Positions 1 through 4,622 of a stretch of DNA of 7,108 nt are shown piece by piece. A program made the position numbers and the translations under genes. This stretch comes from Clostridium sp. CAG:575 (lineage in GTDB: Bacteria > Bacillota > Clostridia > TANB77 > CAG-508): assembly GCA_000435535.1 (NCBI GenBank), contig FR884468.1, forward strand, positions 1-7,108, written 5' to 3'. The notes under the pieces are model-generated. The model had not been told where the DNA came from, searched no databases, and worked only from the letters and a program-made list of their open reading frames with translations. How positions within the stretch are numbered: the first letter of the stretch is position 1; the number at the start of each line of letters is the position of its first letter.

Positions 1-144
1 AAAAAAAGAATATTAATTTGATTAATTTACAATTTTTATCTAAAAAATTAATAGAAAAATCTATAATAAAATAGTGATTTTGTAAATAAATTAGGAAAAA
101 TTAGAAATTATTCTTGAAATTTATATTAACAAATCATATAATGT

Positions 145-173
145 GAACTGTAAATATTTTACAGTTCTTTTTT
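145..173 (+). terminator. Intrinsic terminator of an upstream unit
   Basis: A perfect 10-bp stem (GAACTGTAAA at 145-154, TTTACAGTTC at 158-167) with a 3-base TAT loop is followed by six Ts (168-173). It faces plus-strand transcription arriving from outside the window, so spo0A, which starts about 300 bases later, should have its own promoter. Confidence 0.85.
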
Positions 174-468
174 GAGATAAAAATAAATAATGTAATTAAG
201 TGCAAATAGTTACAAAATATATGTAAAATTAAAATACTTTATTAACAATAATTATGGTAAAAATAGAAAATAAGAAGTTTTATAAAATTGATAATAAAAT
301 TCCTAGAACTAAAGAGAACAGATTATAAAAATCTTTTTGTAGGATATGAACAAGAGAAAAAATAAGAAGATAAGCTTGAAGACAATATAATGATTATAAA
401 ATATTAGAAAATAATTTCAATATTTTTGTACCAAGCTGAAAAATTCTTTAGAAGGGAAAGATGTTATA
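174..468. other. AT-rich spo0A upstream region, no convincing gene
   Basis: This 295-base stretch between the upstream terminator and spo0A holds no long open frame. Two short coding-like runs in different plus frames (233-328 and 267-365) lack a Shine-Dalgarno and may be a decayed gene or chance. The spo0A promoter should lie here, but I cannot place it. I see no TGTCGAA-type Spo0A box. A stretch at 339-347 fits the -35 consensus of the sporulation sigma factor SigH, but no matching -10 follows at the usual distance. Confidence 0.5.
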
Positions 469-1284
469 ATGAAAGAAAAAGTAACAATTTTGATTGCAGA
501 TGACAATCAAGAATTTGCAAGAACACTTGCAAACTATATTCAAGAACAAGAAGATATGGAGGTAATTGGACTAGCAAAAGATGGAGAAGAAGCAATTGAT
601 ATGATAACTAATATAGCTCCAGATGTAGTATTGTTAGATGTTATAATGCCTCATTTAGATGGAATTGGTGTTTTGGAAAAAATAAACATGATAAAAAGTG
701 AAAAAAAACCAACATGTATAATGTTATCTGCTGTAGGTCAAGATAATATTACTCAAAGGGCAATATCTTTAGGAGCAGAGTATTATGTGGTAAAACCTTT
801 TGACATCGAACTATTAATTAAAAGAATAAGACAGTTAAAAGATTTCAAACCTTCTCAAAATTCAAATAATTTTATTAGTAGAGAAATTAAGAATCAATAT
901 ATTGAGTTAAATAATAGTAGCGATGAAGAAAAAAATTTAGAGGCTCTTGTTACTAATATTATTCATGAAGTAGGAGTACCAGCGCATATTAAAGGTTATC
1001 AATATTTAAGAGAAGCAATTATAATGGTTGTAAAAGATATTGATGTAATAAATCAAATTACAAAAAGTTTGTATCCACAAATTGCATTTAAATTTAATAC
1101 AACACCAAGTCGTGTAGAACGTGCAATTCGTCATGCAATTGAAGTGGCTTGGGGTAGGGGTGACCAAAAAACAGTTGAAAATATTTTCGGTTATACAATT
1201 TCAGCAGCTAAAGGAAAGCCTACAAATTCGGAATTTATAGCGATGATTGCAGATAAGTTGAGATTAGAATTAAAGAGTGCTTAG
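469..1284 (+). CDS. spo0A: Sporulation master response regulator Spo0A
   Basis: Spo0A is the cytoplasmic transcription factor that, once phosphorylated, commits endospore-forming Bacillota to sporulation and alters biofilm, solvent or toxin genes. The 271-residue length is close to the family norm. The N-terminal receiver domain (about 5-120) shows the acidic pocket D11-D12, the phospho-acceptor D57 in LLDVIMP, the switch position S87 and the conserved K109-P110. A linker rich in N, S and K (about 125-150) leads to the Spo0A-specific DNA-binding domain (about 155-271). This carries the near-invariant recognition segment [15 protein letters not shown] at 214-228. The start is supported by GAAGGG at 451-456; the earlier ATG at 461 hits a stop at once. 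An upstream terminator and 3' hairpins suggest a single-gene unit. In clostridia Spo0A is often activated directly by orphan sensor kinases rather than a full phosphorelay. Identification is near certain. Confidence 0.98.
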   Translation: MKEKVTILIADDNQEFARTLANYIQEQEDMEVIGLAKDGEEAIDMITNIAPDVVLLDVIMPHLDGIGVLEKINMIKSEKKPTCIMLSAVGQDNITQRAISLGAEYYVVKPFDIELLIKRIRQLKDFKPSQNSNNFISREIKNQYIELNNSSDEEKNLEALVTNIIHEVGVPAHIKGYQYLREAIIMVVKDIDVINQITKSLYPQIAFKFNTTPSRVERAIRHAIEVAWGRGDQKTVENIFGYTISAAKGKPTNSEFIAMIADKLRLELKSA

Positions 1285-1566
1285 TCTGAGTAAACATTTA
1301 GAGAGAAGCGGATTATAAGATAAGATAAAATAGCTCTAAAACTATAAAGTGTTTGAAAATACATATAGATTATGTGAAAAATCTGCTACTAAACCAATAA
1401 ATGAAATAAAAAGAAACCTATAAACTTTTCTTATTCATTGGTTCGTGTTTTGAATATTTAAAACATGAATTTTTGAAAAAGAGAGGTTTTTTATTATGGA
1501 AAATTTATTGTGATATATTTATATAAAATTTCAGTAATAAATAATAAAAAAAATTAGTATGTTCGC
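1285..1566. other. spo0A-toxin intergenic region, structured but without a gene
   Basis: No supportable protein gene lies in these 282 bases. An 8-bp pairing (AGCGGATT 1307-1314 with AATCTGCT 1380-1387, one G-U) could enclose a domain with a small inner hairpin near 1365-1380. It is followed by the hairpins at 1392-1443 and 1442-1469. A five-codon frame at 1496-1513 (MENLL) follows a GAGAGG run but is too short to call. The stretch is best read as the spo0A 3' UTR and terminator followed by spacer. Confidence 0.4.
1392..1474 (+). terminator. Probable spo0A 3' hairpins and terminator
   Basis: Two adjacent stem-loops are visible. The first is long and bulged: AACCAAT 1392-1398 pairs with ATTGGTT 1437-1443, and the pairing continues inward through GAA, TAA and AGAAA, with extra As bulged on the 5' side. 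The second pairs TTCGTGTTTT (1442-1451) with AAAACATGAA (1460-1469), with one G-U, and is followed by TTTTT (1470-1474). The two share bases 1442-1443. The second is the likelier terminator, although its stem is AT-rich and its U-run short. Confidence 0.5.
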
Positions 1567-1595
1567 TAGACAAATATGTAAATATGTACTACAAT
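1567..1595 (+). promoter_or_regulatory. Promoter of the small toxin-like gene
   Basis: TAGACA (1567-1572) and TACAAT (1590-1595) are separated by exactly 17 bases, giving a sigma-A-type promoter. Transcription would begin near 1602, leaving a leader of about 55 bases before the ATG at 1657. An upstream in-frame ATG at 1594 lies inside the -10 box, so it cannot be the start for this transcript. Confidence 0.65.
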
Positions 1596-1624
1596 GTTCA
1601 GTATAGGAAATGAGAATAAACAGA

Positions 1625-1640
1625 TGTGGTTTGCCTCCAT
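1625..1640 (+). repeat. Direct repeat, copy a (toxin mRNA leader)
   Basis: TGTGGTTT-GC-CTCCAT in the toxin mRNA leader recurs in the same orientation, without the GC, at 1849-1862. There it is transcribed from the opposite strand at the 5' end of the antisense RNA. The two RNAs can therefore pair here over 8 plus 6 bases, in the way the DRa/DRb repeats of par loci work. The copy ends just before the Shine-Dalgarno. Confidence 0.65.
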
Positions 1641-1648
1641 AAAGGAGG
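1634..1648 (+). promoter_or_regulatory. Hairpin hiding the toxin Shine-Dalgarno
   Basis: CCTCC (1634-1638) can pair with GGAGG (1644-1648) across a 5-base ATAAA loop, burying the only strong ribosome binding site. An alternative pairing, GCCTC (1633-1637) with GAGGC (1650-1654), would also enclose it. Either fold should hold translation low, as described for the leader of Fst toxin mRNA in par loci. Confidence 0.65.
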
Positions 1649-1656
1649 TGAGGCTT

Positions 1657-1779
1657 ATGATAGAAATGCAATTATTAATAAAAACAATATTTATTTTATA
1701 TTATTCATTAATTGGAGTAACTATCATAGCTTTTGCCTTGATTATAGCACTAGTTATAATTATTAGCAAAAGTAGATAA
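1657..1779 (+). CDS. Small hydrophobic membrane peptide, probable type I toxin
   Basis: The 40-residue product is almost one long membrane helix. A short N-terminus (MIEMQ) is followed by about 30 hydrophobic residues (6-35, with only K9 charged) and a basic end, SKSR. Such peptides insert in the inner membrane; in type I toxin-antitoxin systems they depolarise it. The start was chosen because AAAGGAGGTG (1641-1650) sits 6 bases upstream and the promoter -10 rules out the earlier ATG at 1594. The gene is preceded by a Shine-Dalgarno-hiding hairpin. It converges on an antisense RNA that shares its terminator and carries a matching direct repeat, which is the par/Fst layout. The peptide itself lacks the proline and acidic tail I recall in Fst-family toxins, so I assign no family. 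Toxin function is inferred from architecture; a plain small membrane protein under antisense control is the alternative. Confidence 0.7.
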   Translation: MIEMQLLIKTIFILYYSLIGVTIIAFALIIALVIIISKSR

Positions 1780-1785
1780 CCAATA

Positions 1786-1823
1786 AAAAAACACATCTGT
1801 CTTGACCGGGCAATGTGTTTTTT
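1786..1823. terminator. Bidirectional terminator shared by toxin mRNA and antisense RNA
   Basis: AAAAAACACAT (1786-1796) pairs with ATGTGTTTTTT (1813-1823) in an 11-bp stem. The 16-base loop can pair further on the plus strand (TGTC with GGCA, one G-U). A-runs and T-runs flank the stem on both sides, so it can stop the toxin mRNA going right and the antisense RNA going left. The two RNAs are therefore fully complementary over this segment. Confidence 0.8.
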
Positions 1824-1848
1824 ACATACAAACCTGGCAAACCACGTT

Positions 1849-1862
1849 TGTGGTTTCTCCAT
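1849..1862 (+). repeat. Direct repeat, copy b (antisense RNA 5' end)
   Basis: TGTGGTTT-CTCCAT repeats the leader motif at 1625-1640 minus two bases. Transcribed leftward, it gives the antisense RNA a region complementary to the toxin mRNA leader. It overlaps the palindrome AAACCAC-GTTT-GTGGTTT (1839-1856). Confidence 0.65.
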
Positions 1863-1873
1863 TTCCTATTGTT

Positions 1874-1902
1874 ATTATACTTTGAATTAATGATAAAGTC
1901 AA
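1874..1902 (-). promoter_or_regulatory. Strong promoter of the antisense RNA
   Basis: Read on the minus strand, TTGACT (1902-1897) and a perfect TATAAT (1879-1874) are 17 bases apart. This is closer to the sigma-A consensus than the toxin promoter, as expected if the antitoxin RNA is made in excess. Confidence 0.8.
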
Positions 1903-1911
1903 TAAAATTTA

Positions 1912-2064
1912 TTATTTTTTATGCTCTTTTGGGATTACTATATTTTTTGGTTTTTCATCAGTACATTTTGGTTTACCAGGATTTAGGTGGTCATATGCTT
2001 TTGAAATATCTAAGTTTGATCCATCTCCATCAACAATTTCAATTGTTTTTTTATTTTCTTCCAT
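1912..2064 (-). CDS. Small conserved-looking soluble protein, unknown function
   Basis: A 50-residue protein starting MEENKKTIEIVDGDG is encoded on the minus strand. It has a strong Shine-Dalgarno (GGAGGT, plus-strand 2072-2077) 7 bases before its ATG and a good promoter at 2094-2122. It has no signal peptide or membrane segment. The first half is acidic, with a beta-like IEIVDGDG run. The second half is rich in lysine and proline (PGKPK, EKPKNIVIPKEHKK) with one cysteine, C34. I do not recognise a domain. It stops 9 bases before the antitoxin RNA promoter with no terminator between, so its mRNA should continue through the antitoxin to the shared terminator. It could be an unrelated neighbour or a third member of the cassette; the sequence cannot decide. 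Confidence 0.75.
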   Translation of the reverse strand: MEENKKTIEIVDGDGSNLDISKAYDHLNPGKPKCTDEKPKNIVIPKEHKK

Positions 2065-2093
2065 GATTTTTACCTCCGATATAACTTAAATTA

Positions 2094-2122
2094 ATATTAT
2101 CATAAAAATATTAGAAGCGCAA
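2094..2122 (-). promoter_or_regulatory. Promoter of the 50-residue protein gene
   Basis: On the minus strand TTGCGC (2122-2117) and TAATAT (2099-2094) are 17 bases apart. This puts the start near 2087, about 22 bases before the coding start, with the Shine-Dalgarno inside the leader. It is divergent from the scpB promoter, whose -35 begins 22 bases away. Confidence 0.6.
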
Positions 2123-2143
2123 GGAAAAAAACAAAAAAAGTTA

Positions 2144-2172
2144 TTGACATAATGCAAAAATAATGTGATAAT
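2144..2172 (+). promoter_or_regulatory. Promoter of scpB-proS
   Basis: A perfect -35 TTGACA (2144-2149) is spaced 17 bases from GATAAT (2167-2172), which is preceded by TGT, an extended -10. Transcription near 2179 gives a leader of about 29 bases to the scpB ATG, with no room for a T-box or other riboswitch. Confidence 0.8.
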
Positions 2173-2207
2173 ATAAACATAATTTTGTAGGAAAAGTAGG
2201 AAAAAAT

Positions 2208-2900
2208 ATGGAGATACAAAAAATAGAATCAATAATAGAAGCAATTCTTTTTGCAGCAGGTAGAGAGGTTAATATTAAAGAACTTATAATGACTTTAGAA
2301 ATGAATAAAGAAGAGATAGAAAATATAATACTAAGTATGCAAGAAGAATATAAAAATGAGAATAGAGGAATTGAAATTATAAAAATAGAAGATAATTATC
2401 AATTATGTACAAAAAAGGATTTATACGATTATGTATATCCGATTTTGGATAATAGAGCAAAGCCGAGTTTGTCTAATGCAGCGTTAGAGACATTAGCGAT
2501 TATTGCATACAATCCAAAGATAACAAGAGCAGAAATTGAATCAATAAGAGGTGTAAGTGCAGATGCATGTATTTATAAGTTATTAGAATTTGGGCTAATA
2601 CAAGAAGCTGGAAAATCTGATTTACCAGGAAAACCAATGACATATGCAACATCTGAACAATTTTTAAAGATGTTTGGTTATACTTCTTTAAATGACTTAC
2701 CGGAATTACCGCGTTATAAATTAGATGAAAATCAACAGATAGTAATTGATGATTTAATAGAACAAAAAGAAAATGAAGAAGAACAGAAAAATCAAGAAAA
2801 TATCGAAACAGAAGCAATTCAAGATAAAAAAGAAGATTTAAAAAATGAAGAAGAAAAAATTATTAAAAGAGAAAATAATGAGGAAGATGTAATAGAATAA
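2208..2900 (+). CDS. scpB: Segregation and condensation protein B
   Basis: ScpB is the winged-helix (kite) subunit that works as a dimer with the kleisin ScpA and the SMC ATPase in the bacterial condensin, compacting and separating origins of replication on the nucleoid. The opening IESIIEAILFAAG (6-18) and the signature ALETLAIIAYNPKITRAEIESIRG (92-115) are typical. PGKPMTYATSEQFLKMFG (140-157) matches the family's second winged helix and its DLP end (about 163-165). The conserved core ends near residue 168. A tail of about 60 residues rich in E, K, N and Q follows (169-230), making it longer than typical ScpB (180-200). The start follows a modest site (GTAGGAAAAA). scpA, usually next to scpB, is not in this window; a strong promoter lies directly in front. 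proS follows 63 bases later without a terminator. Confidence 0.95.
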   Translation: MEIQKIESIIEAILFAAGREVNIKELIMTLEMNKEEIENIILSMQEEYKNENRGIEIIKIEDNYQLCTKKDLYDYVYPILDNRAKPSLSNAALETLAIIAYNPKITRAEIESIRGVSADACIYKLLEFGLIQEAGKSDLPGKPMTYATSEQFLKMFGYTSLNDLPELPRYKLDENQQIVIDDLIEQKENEEEQKNQENIETEAIQDKKEDLKNEEEKIIKRENNEEDVIE

Positions 2901-2963
2901 GAAAAAAGCTGAGAATAAAGAAATCTAAAAAATTAAATAAAAAAATGAAAGAAGGATATAGAA

Positions 2964-4241
2964 ATGAAATTATCAAAAACAGGAATGGGTACAACAAAAT
3001 TAAACAATATTGATGAGATGTATCCAGGTCAAAGTATATTACTACAAACAAATCAATTAGTCCAATATGGGGCAGGGCTATTTGCTTATAATACAGTTCC
3101 ATTATTAGTAAGAAGAAATATAGAAAAAATTATAGTAGATACATTAAATAAATATGATTGTATAGAATGTTTACTTCCAACATTACAACCAGATACAATT
3201 TGGAAAAATTCAGGAAGATATGATCAATACGTAAATGATGGAACAATGCTTATTACAGAATCAAATAAAGGAACATTCTGTTTAGCTCCAACAGGGGAAG
3301 AAGCAATGTTAGAATTTGCAAGGGAAAAATTAAAATCTTATAAGAATTTACCTGTAACATATTATCAAATAGGAGAAAAATACAGAAATGAAATCCGAAC
3401 AAGAGGATATTTATTAAGAGGTAAATCATTCCCAATGCTTGATGCATACAGTTTTGATGCTGATATAGAAGGAATGGAAAAATCTTATAACAATGTTAGA
3501 AAAGCATTTTTAGAAATATTTGAAAAAATTGGGTTACCTGTTATTCCAATTGTTGCTGATAATGGGGCAATGGGTGGAAAAAAATCAGAAGAATTTATGA
3601 TGATATCTGAACAGGGAGAAGACAAAATTCTTTATGATGAAAAAACAGGAATTGGTTTAAATACAGAAATATTAGAAAGAGAAGATTACAAAGAATATTT
3701 AGAAAAGGAATATGGAATAACAGATATATCTAATTTAAAAGAAATTAGAACAATGGAATTAGGACATATTTTTCAATTAGGAACACGTTATTCAGAGATG
3801 ATGAATGGTAAATTTATAAATCAAGAGGGAAAAGAATGTTTATATTATATGGGATGTTATGGAATTGGTGTAAGTAGAACACTTGCAGCCTTATATGAAC
3901 ATTGTGTAATTAATGATTCAAAGTGGGGACCATGTGGTTTTAATTTACCAGAAAATATTGCACCATTTAAAGTTCAAATTGTTCCAAAAATGGATAATCA
4001 AGAAAAAGTTGATTTAGCTAATAAGTTATATAATGCATTAAAAGAAAATGGAATTGATAGTATTTTAGACGATAGAGAAAATCTTACAATTGGTGCAAAA
4101 ATAAAAGATTGTAAAGTTTTTGGTACACCTTATTTAGTTGTTCTTGGGGACAAACAAGATGGAGAAAATATAGAATTAGAAAATACTAAAACTGGTGAAA
4201 TCATTAAGTGTACTATAAATGAAATAATATATAAAATATAA
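2964..4241 (+). CDS. proS: Prolyl-tRNA synthetase, short form without editing insertion
   Basis: The enzyme charges tRNA-Pro with proline in the cytoplasm using ATP (class IIa). Seen in order: a motif 1 region (about 65-86, IECLLPTLQP...SGRY); the APTGEE proline-site loop (108-113); motif 2 from YRNEIRTRG to SFPMLDAYSFD (140-165); GAMGGKKSEEF (201-211); GHIFQLGT (267-274); motif 3 GCYGIGVSR (297-305); and the anticodon-binding domain (about 333-425, IAPFKVQIVP, DDR, LGD). Bacterial-type ProRS such as that of E. coli is about 570 residues, with a roughly 180-residue editing domain between motifs 2 and 3. Here only about 35 residues (226-260) lie there, so cis-editing of Ala-tRNA-Pro should be absent. 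The start has AGAAGGA just upstream. The gene is probably co-transcribed with scpB. It may be the sole ProRS or a second copy. Confidence 0.93.
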   Translation: MKLSKTGMGTTKLNNIDEMYPGQSILLQTNQLVQYGAGLFAYNTVPLLVRRNIEKIIVDTLNKYDCIECLLPTLQPDTIWKNSGRYDQYVNDGTMLITESNKGTFCLAPTGEEAMLEFAREKLKSYKNLPVTYYQIGEKYRNEIRTRGYLLRGKSFPMLDAYSFDADIEGMEKSYNNVRKAFLEIFEKIGLPVIPIVADNGAMGGKKSEEFMMISEQGEDKILYDEKTGIGLNTEILEREDYKEYLEKEYGITDISNLKEIRTMELGHIFQLGTRYSEMMNGKFINQEGKECLYYMGCYGIGVSRTLAALYEHCVINDSKWGPCGFNLPENIAPFKVQIVPKMDNQEKVDLANKLYNALKENGIDSILDDRENLTIGAKIKDCKVFGTPYLVVLGDKQDGENIELENTKTGEIIKCTINEIIYKI

Positions 4242-4245
4242 TGTG

Positions 4246-4277
4246 AAAAGCCCAACTTGAGTTCAAGCTGGACTTTT
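4246..4277. terminator. Hairpin between convergent proS and the 64-residue gene
   Basis: A 15-base arm (4246-4260) faces a second arm (4263-4277). Read on the plus strand it has two C/A mismatches. Read on the minus strand the same positions become G-U pairs, so the stem is continuous. The U-run is short on both sides (TTTT). It probably ends the minus-strand small gene best, and proS less efficiently. Confidence 0.7.
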
Positions 4278-4299
4278 CTTGTGTGGCTTATTTTTCGCT

Positions 4300-4494
4300 T
4301 TATCCTAATAAATTACGGCAGCTGTAAAAAATTTTTGAATAGTAATTACTAGTAGTGCTGCGAGTTCTAAAAGCACTTGGATGTCTTTCTCTCCATCTTC
4401 TTGTTGAAAGAGGTACATTATCCTGGTTTGAGTGTATTTCTTTTATAGTGTCTACAAATGATGAATTACTGTGATGGATGGATGATATTGCCAT
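4300..4494 (-). CDS. Small basic protein of unknown function
   Basis: This 64-residue open frame has the parts of a real gene. There is an AGAAAGGA Shine-Dalgarno about 5 bases before the ATG, a near-consensus promoter at 4569-4597 and a terminator-like hairpin just past the stop. The product is rich in serine, arginine and histidine: MAISSIHHSNSSF at the start, STRRWRERHPSAFRTRS (30-46) in the middle, and a tyrosine/serine-rich tail with C59 near the end. It has no membrane segment or signal peptide and a strong net positive charge in the centre, which could suit nucleic-acid or ribosome binding; that is inference only. I recognise no family. It lies downstream of asnS on the same strand with no clear asnS terminator, so read-through may add expression. 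An RNA-only function is the main alternative. Confidence 0.6.
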   Translation of the reverse strand: MAISSIHHSNSSFVDTIKEIHSNQDNVPLSTRRWRERHPSAFRTRSTTSNYYSKIFYSCRNLLG

Positions 4495-4568
4495 AATTTT
4501 CCTTTCTGCCTTCTCTGGTTTGATTTTTTATAGAGATAGGACTTTACTGCGTATTAGTAGTTACTTTA

Positions 4569-4597
4569 AGTATAACACAATTTACATAAAAAGGCAA
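4569..4597 (-). promoter_or_regulatory. Promoter of the 64-residue gene
   Basis: On the minus strand TTGCCT (4597-4592) and TATACT (4574-4569), preceded by TGT (extended -10), are 17 bases apart. The start near 4562 gives a leader of about 67 bases. The promoter lies 25 bases past the asnS stop. Confidence 0.7.
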
Positions 4598-4622
4598 TGA
4601 CATAATAAAATTTTGTATACAT

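Larger units (their letters stand above)
1786..1867 (-). ncRNA. Probable antisense antitoxin RNA, about 80 nt
   Basis: From the minus-strand promoter at 1874-1902, transcription should start near 1867 (RNA beginning AGGAAAUGGAG) and end in the shared terminator. The 5' part forms a 7-bp hairpin, AAACCAC/GTGGTTT with a 4-base loop (1839-1856 on the plus strand). Its AUGGAG-AAACCAC segment can pair with the toxin leader beside the Shine-Dalgarno. The 3' part is complementary to the toxin mRNA terminator. Size, 5' hairpin, repeats and shared terminator match the RNA II antitoxin of par loci. No encoded peptide is evident. The role is inferred; the promoter and pairing are seen directly. Confidence 0.7.

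Noticed and set aside
3..74. A 23-codon plus-strand open run from the left edge, possibly the end of an upstream gene
   Set aside because: The translation is low-complexity (K, I, L, N) with no recognisable motif, as expected of very AT-rich noncoding DNA. The terminator at 145-173 shows that some upstream unit exists but not where it ends.
339..368. A SigH-type promoter for spo0A
   Set aside because: GTAGGATAT fits the -35 consensus, but no RNNGAATWW-like -10 occurs at the expected spacing.
1594..1656. An ATG at 1594 giving a 61-residue version of the small membrane peptide
   Set aside because: The ATG falls inside the promoter -10 box (1590-1595), so it is not in the transcript, and it has no Shine-Dalgarno. 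The ATG at 1657 has a strong one.
1815..2066. An 83-codon plus-strand open frame of hydrophobic residues
   Set aside because: It lies antisense to the antitoxin RNA and the 50-residue gene, which has a Shine-Dalgarno and promoter. The frame has no proper start signals.
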